Below are positions 7,801 through 16,551 of a stretch of 60,149 bases of DNA, in pieces. The stretch's first letter is position 1; each line of letters opens with the position of its first letter. Origin of the DNA: Algoriphagus aquimarinus (GTDB taxonomy: Bacteria; Bacteroidota; Bacteroidia; Cytophagales; Cyclobacteriaceae); contig NZ_FOKK01000023.1 of the NCBI RefSeq assembly GCF_900112005.1, positions 1-60,149 of the forward strand. The letters are read 5' to 3'. The notes under the pieces are model-generated. The model was not told the origin of the DNA, searched no databases, and saw nothing but the letters and a program-made list of their open reading frames with translations. Made by a program: the position numbers and the translations under genes.

Positions 7801-8646
7801 ATGAAGAACCTCCAAGTACATATCGACTCGCATTCTGGCTTCTGCTTTGGAGTAGTGTATGCTATAGAAATGGCAGAAGATATATTAAATGAAGAAGGTG
7901 TTTTATACTGTCTTGGCGATATTGTTCATAACGATGAAGAAGTAAAGCGACTGAAAAACAAGGGATTGATAATCATTGATCATGAGAAGCTGAAGACACT
8001 TAAAAATGAAAAAGTGCTGATTCGCGCACATGGAGAACCGCCTACGACCTACCGACTGGCTATTGAAAACAATCTAGTACTAATAGACGCCAGCTGTCCT
8101 GTAGTGCTAAAACTCCAACACAGAATCAAGAACTCCTTCGACAAAGGAGATTCTATTTATATCTATGGCAAGCATGCCCATGCAGAGGTGATTGGCCTGC
8201 TAGGTCAAACAAATAATGAGGCAGTAGTATTTCAGGATATTTCTGAATTGGACTTGGATACAATGCCTAAAAACATCACCCTCTATAGCCAAACGACAAA
8301 AAGCACCGACAAATTCTACGAGATCAACTCCCTTCTTAAAGAAAATGGAATCTCAGTAAATACCAACGACACGATATGCAGACAGGTGTCTAATCGTGAC
8401 AGAGAACTAAGAGATTTCGCTACCAAGTTTGATAAAATCATCTTTGTCAGTGGTACCAAATCTTCTAATGGAAAGGTGCTATTCAATGTCTGCAAAGACA
8501 CTAATCCAAATACTTTTTTCGTGTCAAATACTGAGGAAATTGAAGCTGATTGGTTTACAGAAAATGATCGTATTGGAATCTGCGGAGCTACTTCCACGCC
8601 TATGTGGCTGATGGAAGAAGTGAAGGAAAGGATTCTGACTTTTTGA
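7801..8646 (+). CDS. ispH: 4-hydroxy-3-methylbut-2-enyl diphosphate reductase
   Basis: A 281-residue IspH/LytB protein, the last enzyme of the MEP pathway, making IPP and DMAPP from HMBPP. The three [4Fe-4S]-ligating cysteines are in place: Cys15 (GFCFGV), Cys99 (DASCPVV) and Cys193 (DTICRQVSNR); the TQTTKST-like active-site stretch is YSQTTKSTDKF. It lies inside the crt operon, three bases after crtY, which would raise isoprenoid precursor supply together with pigment enzymes. Whether the genome has a second ispH cannot be seen. Confidence 0.95.
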   Translation: MKNLQVHIDSHSGFCFGVVYAIEMAEDILNEEGVLYCLGDIVHNDEEVKRLKNKGLIIIDHEKLKTLKNEKVLIRAHGEPPTTYRLAIENNLVLIDASCPVVLKLQHRIKNSFDKGDSIYIYGKHAHAEVIGLLGQTNNEAVVFQDISELDLDTMPKNITLYSQTTKSTDKFYEINSLLKENGISVNTNDTICRQVSNRDRELRDFATKFDKIIFVSGTKSSNGKVLFNVCKDTNPNTFFVSNTEEIEADWFTENDRIGICGATSTPMWLMEEVKERILTF

Positions 8647-8669
8647 TAAAACATTCCCAAATTGCTGGT

Positions 8670-9377
8670 ATGAAGTCTGAGTTCACACGTGCGTCTATTG
8701 ATCCAAAAGGGGTAGTAATCGCCATAACCATTGTAGGTCTGTGGTTTGTGAGCCTAGTTCTACTATTAAATTATCAGATTTCATGGTCCAATCCGCTGGT
8801 ATATTTGGGTATTTTGATCCAAATGCATTTATACACTGGCCTATTTATCACAGCTCACGATGCCATGCACGGCTTAGTTTCTTCGAACAAAAAACTAAAT
8901 AACATTATTGGCTGGATGACGGCACTGCTTTTCTCATACAATTTCTACAACAGACTCTTTCCAAAGCACCACGAGCATCATCGTTTTGTGGCGACATCTC
9001 AAGATCCGGATTACCATGATTCGGACAATTTCTTCGTGTGGTACTTCAGCTTTATCAAGCAATATGTTACCATTTGGCAAATTATCCTCATGGCTGTCAC
9101 ATTCAATATTTTAAAGCTCTTTCTACCTGTGGATAACTTAATTCTGTTTTGGATGTTACCCGCTGTTTTATCCACATTTCAGCTTTTTTTCTTTGGCACT
9201 TATCTGCCTCATAAAGGAGTGAATAAAAACAAGCATCACTCTACAACTCAGGCTAAAAATCACTTATGGGCATTTATCACCTGTTATTTCTTTGGCTATC
9301 ATTACGAGCATCATGATTCTCCAGGGACACCTTGGTGGAGACTTTGGCGAGTGAAAGAAACTCAAACATTCAAATAG
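8670..9377 (+). CDS. crtW: Beta-carotene ketolase, CrtW-like (fatty-acid-desaturase fold)
   Basis: A 235-residue membrane di-iron enzyme with His boxes HDAMH (63-67) and HHEHH (100-104), and a C-terminal GYHYEHHDSPGTPWWRLW motif that closely resembles the CrtW ending. It would put a keto group at C-4 of the beta ring. The open frame extends to 8604 inside ispH, but the ATG at 8670 gives the conserved start region and a 23-bp gap after ispH. It is the last recognisable gene of the operon; accessory DNA begins right after its stop. Another member of the desaturase family is possible but less likely in this setting. Confidence 0.85.
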   Translation: MKSEFTRASIDPKGVVIAITIVGLWFVSLVLLLNYQISWSNPLVYLGILIQMHLYTGLFITAHDAMHGLVSSNKKLNNIIGWMTALLFSYNFYNRLFPKHHEHHRFVATSQDPDYHDSDNFFVWYFSFIKQYVTIWQIILMAVTFNILKLFLPVDNLILFWMLPAVLSTFQLFFFGTYLPHKGVNKNKHHSTTQAKNHLWAFITCYFFGYHYEHHDSPGTPWWRLWRVKETQTFK

Positions 9378-9554
9378 CGTCAATTTCTTTAGCAATTACC
9401 AGCTCTTTAGCTGTAGCTGAGAAAGATTCTCTTTACAACTATAATACAGAATACCATAAAAAAATAATTGAACCATTTCGTATAGCTCTAAACCAACTAT
9501 ATCAATTAAATTTTAGCAACTAAATTTTTTGAAATTATATTTTACAGGAATAAA
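9378..9554 (+). pseudogene. Possible 3' remnant of an unidentified gene
   Basis: After the crtW stop a frame continues from about 9365 to 9523, ending in a protein-like stretch, AEKDSLYNYNTEYHKKIIEP then FRIALNQLYQLNFSN. It has no start of its own and no recognisable family. The composition looks like the C-terminus of a real protein rather than noise, so it may be the tail of a gene whose front was lost when this segment joined the end of the crt operon. Evidence is weak. Confidence 0.35.
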
Positions 9555-10382
9555 ATGGCAAAATCAAACCCAAAAATAGTAGTTCAAGAAACTGAAATAT
9601 CCTTTATCAACAAGGAAATCGGAGAGTATATCTCGCTAACCGACATCGCAAAATATAGAAATCCACTTGAGCCTTTTTCGATTATAAACAATTGGATGCG
9701 AAGCCGAAGCACGATTGAGTTTTTGGGTCTTTGGGAAAAATTGAACAACACCACTTTTAAACCTATCGAATTCGAGAGGTTTAGAAGTGAAGCAGGAAGC
9801 AACTACTTTGTTTTATCTCCTCAAAGATGGATTCAAAGCACTAATGCAACAGGAATTACATCCAAATCTGGAAGATACGGAGGAACTTTTGCACATACTG
9901 ACATTGCTTTTGAGTTTGCTTCTTGGATTTCTTCTGAATTCAAATTGTACTTGATTACCGAATTTAAACGTCTGAAACAAGATGAAAATTATAGATTAAA
10001 CCTTGAATGGAATTTGCAACGTACTATCTCCAAAATCAATTATAGAATTCATACTGATTCGATTAAGGAAAATCTAATACCGCAAGAAATCACGAAATAT
10101 CAAGCAAGTTTTGTTTACGCAAATGAAGCAGACTTACTAAATGTGGCACTTTTTGGAATTACAGCAAAAGGATGGAGGGAAACTAATCCCGACCAAAAAG
10201 GAAATATCAGAGACTTTGCAACCTTAGAACAATTAGTTGTATTGAGTAATATGGAAGGCATTAATGCTTTACTTATCCAACAAGGATTATCGCAAAGTGA
10301 TAGATTAATCCAACTCAACACAGTTGCTATAACTCAAATGAAATCACTTATAGAAAGTAAAGCCATAAAAAAACTAAAATAA
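9555..10382 (+). CDS. KilA-N domain protein
   Basis: A 275-residue protein with a KilA-N domain at about 20-145 (ISLTDIAKY, NWMRSRSTIEFLGLWE, FAHTDIAFEFASWIS, FKLYLITEFKRLK), followed by a helical C-terminal region (ATLEQLVVLSNMEGINALL). KilA-N domains are DNA-binding modules typical of phages and other mobile DNA; similar stand-alone chromosomal genes are scattered through Bacteroidota. It separates the crt operon from the TonB receptor gene and has no functional link to either. An AT-rich upstream region and an attC-like stretch at about 10391-10437 suggest acquisition as an accessory cassette. Function unknown. Confidence 0.8.
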   Translation: MAKSNPKIVVQETEISFINKEIGEYISLTDIAKYRNPLEPFSIINNWMRSRSTIEFLGLWEKLNNTTFKPIEFERFRSEAGSNYFVLSPQRWIQSTNATGITSKSGRYGGTFAHTDIAFEFASWISSEFKLYLITEFKRLKQDENYRLNLEWNLQRTISKINYRIHTDSIKENLIPQEITKYQASFVYANEADLLNVALFGITAKGWRETNPDQKGNIRDFATLEQLVVLSNMEGINALLIQQGLSQSDRLIQLNTVAITQMKSLIESKAIKKLK

Positions 10383-10390
10383 AACTAGAT

Positions 10391-10437
10391 ATTCTAACGA
10401 ACCGCCAACAAGGTATTACCAAAAGCTGCGCAGTTCG
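10391..10437 (+). other. Possible cassette-boundary sequence after the KilA-N gene
   Basis: The sequence opens TCTAACGAACCGCCAACAAG and ends in a GTTCGAAG-like box. It resembles the TAACAAACGCC opening of integron attC sites and sequences I remember near accessory genes in Bacteroidota. The R' box does not fit GTTRRRY exactly, and no matching copy is seen on the other side of the KilA-N gene, so this is only suggestive. Confidence 0.3.
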
Positions 10438-10492
10438 AAGATTGAATATTTGCACTAAAATCTCCTCCTTCAGTAATATCAATAACGCATCA

Positions 10493-12895
10493 ATGAGGTC
10501 AATTATACTTCTTTTCGGTTTTCTGTTTATTTCAAGCTTGGCTTTTTCACAAGGCGTAATCCGCGGGAAAATCACTAATCCAGTGAATAATCAGCCCGTA
10601 GCTTTCGCCAATGTGCTTATACTAAACACAGAGTTGGGCGCCATTTCGGACGAAAATGGTCTGTATGAAATCACTGAAGTTCCCACAGGATTATACAATG
10701 TTCGCGCAAGTTTTGTAGGTTTCAAGAACAAGACTGCCTTTGAAGTTCAGGTGACTTTAGCTAGACCTGTTCAGTTGGATTTTGAATTGGTAGAGGATGC
10801 TTCAGAGCTTTCTGAGGTGGTGGTCAGTGATGAGTTTTCTCGCTCTGAAGAAACTCCACTTTCTGTCCGAAAACTGAATTCCAATGAAATAGAGCGGTAT
10901 CCTGGCGGAAACCGAGATATCTCACGTGTCATCCAAGCTCTGCCCGGAGTGGCGAGTACCCCAAGTTTTCGAAATGATATTTTGATCCGGGGAGGAGCCC
11001 CAAATGAAAACAAGTTCTTCATCGATGAAATAGAAGTGCCTGTCATCAATCACTTTGCTACCCAAGGTTCCTCGGGTGGTCCAGTGGGACTTTTGAATGT
11101 AAACTTGATCAAAAACGTGGACCTGATTGCTGGCGGATTTCCTGCCAATCGCATGGATGCTCTTAGCTCCTTTTTTGAATTTCAACTGAAAGAAGGTCGA
11201 CGAGATAAAATGGCAACTCAAGTGACCGTAGGAGCTTCGGAATTGACTTTGTCTAATGAAGGTCCTATCGGAGAGAAAACCACTTATCTGCTTTCTGCAC
11301 GGCGCTCGTACTTACAGGGTCTTTTCAAGTTAATTGGTTTGCCTTTTCTCCCAACCTTTAATGACTTTCAGCTGAAAACTACCACCAAGCTCAATGATAA
11401 AACTGAGCTAACTTTTATAGGAGTTGGGGCGATCGATAAATTCGTACTTAATCAAGATGTACCTGATGACGAGACAGAGGAAGATCGCGAAAACCGGCTT
11501 TATCTTCTGGATGTGCTTCCTGTGCAAAATCAGTGGAATTATGCCACTGGCGTGAAGTTGAAGCGATTTCGGGAGAATGGTTTTTGGACATTTGTGCTGA
11601 GCAGAAATATGCTGAATAATCACTCCGTGAAGTATGCTGGCAACGATGAGAGCTCACAGAACAACTTGCTTTTTGACTATTTATCCCAGGAATCTGAGAA
11701 TAAATTCCGTGCTGAAAACAGCATTTTCAAAGGCGGGTTTACCGTGAAATATGGCGTCAATTATGAGTATTCCAGGTATTACATCAAGAATTTTGATAGA
11801 TCTACCCTAGCGAATTCTGGTCAGATAATCGATGTGGAATCTACTTCAAATTTCAACCTATACGGAGGATTTGTGTCGGCAAGTAAATACTTCAATGACG
11901 AGCGTTTATTGATCACAGGAGGAATAAGGATGGATGGAGCCGACTTTGGTGCGACTGCCAAGAACCCATTGAATCAACTCAGTCCACGCATTTCCTTCTC
12001 CTATCAATTGAAGCCAAATCTCTTTGCGACAGCAAATGCTGGGGTTTATTATCAGAAACCATCATACACTGTTTTAGGATATAAAGACAGCGAAGGCCAG
12101 CTTATCAATCAGCTAAACGATGTACGATTTATCAGAAATTCTCAACTTATCGCAGGCATAGAATGGTTAGTTCCAGAGAAAAACCGTCGATTCACCGCAG
12201 AGGCTTTTTACAAAAAATACAGCAATTACCCCTCTTCTCTGCGCAACGGAATTTCCTTGGCAAATCTAGGTGCCGATTTTGGAGTAATAGGAAATGAACC
12301 TGTGGAATCCAACTCAGAGGGAAGAGCATATGGCCTGGAAATGTTGGCTCAACAACGCCTTTTCAATGACTTCTATGGCATCGCTGCCCTGACCTTAGTT
12401 CGTAGCGAATTCACTAATCCTAACACAGATGGATACATCGCCTCCTCTTGGGACAATCGATTTATCGTGAGTTTGACGGCAGGAAAGCGATTTGGAAATA
12501 ACTGGGAAATCGGTGCTAGATGGAGATTTTTGGGCGGAACGCCTTACACTCCTTACGATTATGAAAAGTCAAGTCTGATCAACAATTGGGATTTGAGAAG
12601 TCAGCCGGCCTTAGATTACTCGCAAATAAATGCCGTCAGATTAAGCGGATTCCATCAGTTGGATTTGAGGTTGGATAAGAAATATTACTTCCAGAAATGG
12701 AATTTGAATTGGTACGTGGACATACAAAATGCCTATAATTTCAAAGCTGAACAGCCACCGCTATTGGTTCCAGTACGAGACGGGCAAGGAAATATACTGG
12801 TAGACTCCAGCGACCCAAGTCGATATCAGCTGAAGTATATCAGCAACCCAGCAGGATCCCTTTTACCAACTGTAGGTTTGATTGTGGAATTCTAA
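10493..12895 (+). CDS. TonB-dependent outer-membrane receptor with carboxypeptidase-like regulatory domain
   Basis: About 800 residues. A signal peptide (MRSIILLFGFLFISSLAFSQ) is followed by a CarboxypepD_reg-like domain (about 20-105; GVIRGKITNPVNNQPVAFAN), a TonB plug (about 120-240; PGVASTPSFRNDILIRGG) and a long beta-barrel ending in Phe. The open frame extends to 10442, but only the ATG at 10493 gives a clean signal peptide. There is no adjacent SusD-like gene, so it is not a standard polysaccharide utilisation pair; the substrate is unknown. It stands alone, convergent with the minus-strand genes that follow. Confidence 0.85.
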   Translation: MRSIILLFGFLFISSLAFSQGVIRGKITNPVNNQPVAFANVLILNTELGAISDENGLYEITEVPTGLYNVRASFVGFKNKTAFEVQVTLARPVQLDFELVEDASELSEVVVSDEFSRSEETPLSVRKLNSNEIERYPGGNRDISRVIQALPGVASTPSFRNDILIRGGAPNENKFFIDEIEVPVINHFATQGSSGGPVGLLNVNLIKNVDLIAGGFPANRMDALSSFFEFQLKEGRRDKMATQVTVGASELTLSNEGPIGEKTTYLLSARRSYLQGLFKLIGLPFLPTFNDFQLKTTTKLNDKTELTFIGVGAIDKFVLNQDVPDDETEEDRENRLYLLDVLPVQNQWNYATGVKLKRFRENGFWTFVLSRNMLNNHSVKYAGNDESSQNNLLFDYLSQESENKFRAENSIFKGGFTVKYGVNYEYSRYYIKNFDRSTLANSGQIIDVESTSNFNLYGGFVSASKYFNDERLLITGGIRMDGADFGATAKNPLNQLSPRISFSYQLKPNLFATANAGVYYQKPSYTVLGYKDSEGQLINQLNDVRFIRNSQLIAGIEWLVPEKNRRFTAEAFYKKYSNYPSSLRNGISLANLGADFGVIGNEPVESNSEGRAYGLEMLAQQRLFNDFYGIAALTLVRSEFTNPNTDGYIASSWDNRFIVSLTAGKRFGNNWEIGARWRFLGGTPYTPYDYEKSSLINNWDLRSQPALDYSQINAVRLSGFHQLDLRLDKKYYFQKWNLNWYVDIQNAYNFKAEQPPLLVPVRDGQGNILVDSSDPSRYQLKYISNPAGSLLPTVGLIVEF

Positions 12896-12897
12896 GC

Positions 12898-13350
12898 CTA
12901 ATGCAAGGAATCAAGCAACTTGATAATCCGATCAGATATAACGTCGATTTTATCGCTGCTATAAATATATTCTATCCAGTGCTTCTGCTCTGATTGGTCT
13001 AGCTTATCAAAAAGCTCAAACTTCCCAGGATCATCTTTGAGGCAAGCTATAAGTTCCTGAGGAAGTTGATCTGGAACATCTACTCTATAAAGACGCATAA
13101 CGACTAGTTCACCCTCTTCCTTTCCGATTTTTGTACGGATTGGTTTGGCTATGGGGAGAAAAATATAGCCATTTCCCATAGGCATAAGATGTTTTCCTTC
13201 GAAAAGAAAATCGTCTATAGAACCAGATATTTTCATCATCCCAAAAGCTTTGGACGTTGATATAATTTCCTTCGGAAACTTGACGAAAGTCCATCCACCT
13301 TTTCCTGGAAACCGCTCTAATAGAAATTTTCCTTCGATTAAAAGTTGCAT
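12898..13350 (-). CDS. DUF1905 / YdeI-OmpD-associated (OmdA) family protein
   Basis: A 150-residue cytoplasmic protein. The N-terminal half fits the DUF1905 beta-barrel (WTFVKFPKEI, SIDDFLFEGKHLMPMGNGYI), and the C-terminal half fits the YdeI/OmdA helical module (LPQELIACLKDDPGKFELFD, SEQKHWIEYIYSSDK). These two parts occur together in a widespread family sometimes labelled bacteriocin-protection; the biochemical role is not established. It is convergent with the TonB receptor gene (stops two bases apart). The terminator at 13357-13377 lies just upstream and belongs to the next gene. Confidence 0.75.
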   Translation of the reverse strand: MQLLIEGKFLLERFPGKGGWTFVKFPKEIISTSKAFGMMKISGSIDDFLFEGKHLMPMGNGYIFLPIAKPIRTKIGKEEGELVVMRLYRVDVPDQLPQELIACLKDDPGKFELFDKLDQSEQKHWIEYIYSSDKIDVISDRIIKLLDSLH

Positions 13351-13356
13351 AAAAAA

Positions 13357-13377
13357 AAGCAGGCTTTATGCCTGCTT
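13357..13377 (-). terminator. Terminator downstream of the outer-membrane protein gene
   Basis: AAGCAGGC pairs with GCCTGCTT around a TTTAT loop. On the minus strand the stem is followed by a run of T residues (the A run at 13351-13358). It lies just past the 13385 stop and so ends transcription of the 13385-13840 gene. Confidence 0.85.
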
Positions 13378-13384
13378 AAGCTAT

Positions 13385-13840
13385 TTAATTTACTTGGTGA
13401 AAGCGCCAACGGATATTCAAACCAAATTGATCAGCAAAGAAATTCGTATTTTCAATTAGACGAAAATTAGGTCGCCAATCAGCTCCAATTACAATAGGCA
13501 CCTCATCGAATGCGTATTCAATACCAGCCTCTCCGGCCACACCCAAACCAAATGGATTTCCAATAAACAAAGATGGTCCAAAGCCTAGGTAATAGTTGAA
13601 TTCACTGGTTCCTACTGGTCGATAGATCGGATTCCAAAGTGCGTCTATACCCACTCCGTTTCCTCCAAAACTAACATCTGCATGGACTCTGCTGAATTCG
13701 CCAAGCGCGAAAACTCCATCTACGGCAACGTTATTACCATTGAAGTTACCAAAACGAAGACCCAATTCTTGAGCATTGGCCTGATAGAAACTTGCTGTCA
13801 CTAAAAAGAGAACTAGTCCTAAGAGTTTAATCTTTTTCAT
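13385..13840 (-). CDS. Secreted beta-barrel-like outer-membrane protein of unknown function
   Basis: A 151-residue protein with a signal peptide (MKKIKLLGLVLFLVTASFYQ, cut after ANA) followed by alternating Gly/aromatic strands (LGLRFGNFNGNNVAVDGVF, VHADVSFGGNGVGIDALW, FNYYLGFGPSLFIGN). It ends in a strand with aromatic residues (GLNIRWRFHQVN). The size and pattern suggest a small beta-barrel with about eight strands. No specific family is recognised. It is single-cistronic, with its own terminator. Confidence 0.7.
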   Translation of the reverse strand: MKKIKLLGLVLFLVTASFYQANAQELGLRFGNFNGNNVAVDGVFALGEFSRVHADVSFGGNGVGIDALWNPIYRPVGTSEFNYYLGFGPSLFIGNPFGLGVAGEAGIEYAFDEVPIVIGADWRPNFRLIENTNFFADQFGLNIRWRFHQVN

Positions 13841-14301
13841 AAAAAGGTGGTTTAGAAATTATATATAAGCTACTTAATAATTTGCCTGTCGCAAAAAGTC
13901 ATGTGAACAGTTTCCGCAAGGATTAAGCCAACAGCAGAAAATATTCAATAGAATCAGAGCTGCTTAAAGCAAGTTACACTTACAAATATAGCTTGGTTAA
14001 TGATCCTAGCACAAGCAAAAAAGTCATATTAAAATCTGTAACTCGTTTTTCCCTCTCCTTTCTTACAAACAATGTATAAGATTCATATTCGGGAAACTGT
14101 GTCTCAGGCTGTGACAAATACTACTCCTTAGCCTCCAAATTATCTTTTTCCTGTTTTCATTAGACAGATATCAGGCACGAACAAGGATGCGATTTAGGCA
14201 GGTATTTTCTTCCCCCACCACAAGAGCTAACACAAAAGCAGTGACTGGCCTGAAATATGAGTTAAACTTCTAGCTATCTTTAATCAACTAGCCGACATAA
14301 C
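13841..14301. other. Intergenic region without a recognised gene
   Basis: 461 bp between two divergent genes. I see no protein-like frame, tRNA or strong hairpin. It should contain the promoters of both neighbours, but no clear TTG-N19-TAnnTTTG pair stands out. Confidence 0.6.
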
Positions 14302-15339
14302 ATGAAAATTTTTGAATGTGGAAATTGCTCCCACCCATTGTATTTCGAAAACGAAAGCTGCGAAAAGTGTGGGCATCTCTCTGGCTACTTTGGTGACAAT
14401 TTCATGATGCTGACTTTTGATCCAACAACGTCAAATTTAATAGCCGATCGGGATGGGAATACATTCAAATACTGTGAAAATAAGGGATTTGGGGTATGTA
14501 ATTGGCTTATTCCGGCAGCCAATGAAAATCATTTTTGTAACGCCTGTGAATTGAATAGGACTATACCAGACCTATCTGACAATGAAAACTTCCCCAAATG
14601 GCAGAAGCTTGAAGTGGCAAAACACCGGTTAGTTTATCAGTTGGAAAGACTAAAACTGCCTATCCCAAGTAAGGAAACGAATGATTCTGAAGGTCTGTGT
14701 TTTGATTTTATTTCAAAAGGAAGAAGAGATAAAATCATGACTGGACATGCGAATGGCGTGATCACGATATTACTTTCAGAAGCTGACTCTGTTCATCGTG
14801 AGCAGATGAGAAAGCAACTTTCCGAACCATATCGCACGCTGATTGGTCATTTCAGACATGAAGTAGGTCACTATTTTTGGGATAGACTGGTTGCTACTAA
14901 TCAGTCCGTGCTGAATGATTTTCGAAATCTATTTGGAGATGAAAGAGCGGATTACGGCGACTCATTGAAAAGTTATTACCAAACTGGAGCTCCACAAAAC
15001 TGGCAGGACAACTTTATCAGCCAATATGCGACTTCACATCCTTGGGAAGACTGGGCGGAAACTTGGGCGCATTACCTTCATATTATGGATATGTCCGAAA
15101 CCTCCTATTTTTTCGGGATGTCTGTAAATCCTCTACTTAATGATAAAAGTTTAAGCGGATCCATTGCATTTGATCCCTATGAAATCAAGGAGTTTGGTAG
15201 CATTTTCAACGATTGGATGCCTTTATCGTTTGCAATCAATAGTCTAAATCGCTCCATGGGCATCCCAGATGCTTATCCATTTGTAGTTAGTCCTTCAGTA
15301 GTGAGGAAGATGACTTTTATCCATCAACTGCTTTTCTGA
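14302..15339 (+). CDS. Putative zinc-binding metallopeptidase (Peptidase_Mx family)
   Basis: A 345-residue cytoplasmic protein. It begins with a zinc ribbon (Cys6-x2-Cys9, Cys20-x2-Cys23), has further cysteines at 58, 66, 79 and 82, and carries the metalloprotease motif HEVGH (186-190) followed by a second conserved stretch, HPWEDWAETWAHYLHI. The family is widespread with a putative peptidase role that is not well characterised. Length is typical and the usual ending (PFVVSPSVVRKMTFIHQLL) is present, so the gene is complete although its 3' end overlaps a truncated gene on the other strand. Confidence 0.85.
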   Translation: MKIFECGNCSHPLYFENESCEKCGHLSGYFGDNFMMLTFDPTTSNLIADRDGNTFKYCENKGFGVCNWLIPAANENHFCNACELNRTIPDLSDNENFPKWQKLEVAKHRLVYQLERLKLPIPSKETNDSEGLCFDFISKGRRDKIMTGHANGVITILLSEADSVHREQMRKQLSEPYRTLIGHFRHEVGHYFWDRLVATNQSVLNDFRNLFGDERADYGDSLKSYYQTGAPQNWQDNFISQYATSHPWEDWAETWAHYLHIMDMSETSYFFGMSVNPLLNDKSLSGSIAFDPYEIKEFGSIFNDWMPLSFAINSLNRSMGIPDAYPFVVSPSVVRKMTFIHQLLF

Positions 15340-15545
15340 GTTTGAAGTAGCGAACTGTCATTCTTCACTCCAAAGCCTGTCAGGGCATATTGCTCGCCCA
15401 AGTCTTCTAATTTGACCTTGGAATAATCATGAAACCAGTCAGAAATTGGCGTACCATCTGGCCACAGATCCTGGGTTGTTTCTTGGGAAAAAGCAGGATG
15501 AATTATTAAAATAGCGAATAGAAGTGCCGTTAATAAGTTTTTCAT
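15324..15545 (-). pseudogene. 5' remnant of a GH28-type polygalacturonase-like gene
   Basis: 73 codons encode a signal peptide (MKNLLTALLFAILIIHPAFS) and then LWPDGTPISDWF, LEDLGEQYALTGFGV and NDSSLLQTQK. This is how secreted GH28 pectin-degrading enzymes of Bacteroidota begin; the intact family continues for about 400 more residues. Here the frame stops at once and runs into the 3' end of the metallopeptidase gene, so the catalytic domain is gone. It reads as a deletion scar. It could still be expressed as a short secreted peptide, but nothing supports that. Confidence 0.65.
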
Positions 15546-15760
15546 GTGTTAATAAGTGATTTCCGAAGTACAGTCTTTCAGGCAAACAGACATGATTTTA
15601 TCAGAGTATATGGAGCATTGTTTGACTTTGTACTAAAGCTCTAAACAGAGTTACCTTTCCATCAAGCTAGCATACAAGATATAAAAAAGTCAAGGAAAAG
15701 AGCATCGGGTGCTATCCTGTCTTGGAGTGAAAAACCTTAGTCCCAGAAACTTAGAAAAGC

Positions 15761-16063
15761 TTATAACTTGCTTCCTTGGATCAAGATTGCAGTTTTGATG
15801 GATTGCTCTTTCAGATGCAGGAATTTCTTTCGCTCCTCATCAAGTTTGAAGTTTTCAAAATCATCCTGAGTAGCAAACTCAACCAAATGAACCTCATAAG
15901 GTTGCTCAATGCTAATTTCTATAAAACATTCTGCACTAGGCCGGATTCTCAAAAGCAGTCTACCATTGTACTTGGCGATAGTGGGGATCGCGATGTCTTC
16001 AAACTCGTGAAAGACACTTTCTTGACCTTTGATGACGTATATTAATTGAGTGATATATAACAT
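15761..16063 (-). CDS. DUF1330-like small dimeric alpha/beta protein
   Basis: A 100-residue protein (MLYITQLIYVIKGQESVFHE, then FEDIAIPTIAKYNGRLLLRI) with the beta-alpha-beta pattern and VEFATQDDFENFKLDEERKK ending of the DUF1330/ABM-like dimeric alpha-beta barrel group. Members include monooxygenase-like and unknown proteins, so no reaction is assigned. It stands alone, divergent from the Dabb gene at 16237. No signal peptide. Confidence 0.6.
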   Translation of the reverse strand: MLYITQLIYVIKGQESVFHEFEDIAIPTIAKYNGRLLLRIRPSAECFIEISIEQPYEVHLVEFATQDDFENFKLDEERKKFLHLKEQSIKTAILIQGSKL

Positions 16064-16236
16064 TTGACTTTTAGACTAGTGCGGTTTGATAGGCTTGAGA
16101 AATTTTACGGTTTTATTAATAACAGATTAGCTCCAATTTTAAATAATTTTCGCCAAATAACAGAACCTATTTTACTTGGAAGAAATCAAGAAACTAATAG
16201 CAATCCTCGATCTCAACACTACAAAAAACTACCACC

Positions 16237-16530
16237 ATGATCACACACAGCGTATTCTTCAGACTGAAATTCCCTAAAGGTTCCTCAGAGGAAGCCACTT
16301 TTTTATCTGCCGCAGCGAAATTATCTACTCTACCTGCAGTGAAAAATTTTGCAAGCTTGAAGCAAACCAGTTCAAAAAATGACTTTGACTATGGGCTAAC
16401 GATGGAGTTCGAAAATCAGCAAGAATATAATGGATACAATATTCACCCAGACCACGTCAGTTTTGTAAACACTTACTGGGAAGCTTATGTGGAGAAATTT
16501 TTGGAGATCGATTATGAAGTGATTGGATGA
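16237..16530 (+). CDS. Dabb family (stress-responsive alpha/beta barrel) protein
   Basis: A 97-residue protein starting MITHSVFFRLKFPKG, with YGLTMEFENQQEYNGYNIHP then DHVSFVNTYWEAYVEKFLEI. This is the typical Dabb pattern (strand, helix, strand, then a His-containing HPxHxxF-like segment). These small cytoplasmic dimers have mostly unknown roles; some relatives are aromatic-pathway enzymes. It converges on the DoxX gene. Confidence 0.8.
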   Translation: MITHSVFFRLKFPKGSSEEATFLSAAAKLSTLPAVKNFASLKQTSSKNDFDYGLTMEFENQQEYNGYNIHPDHVSFVNTYWEAYVEKFLEIDYEVIG

Positions 16531-16551
16531 AGGAAAAGAGACGAAAGTATT

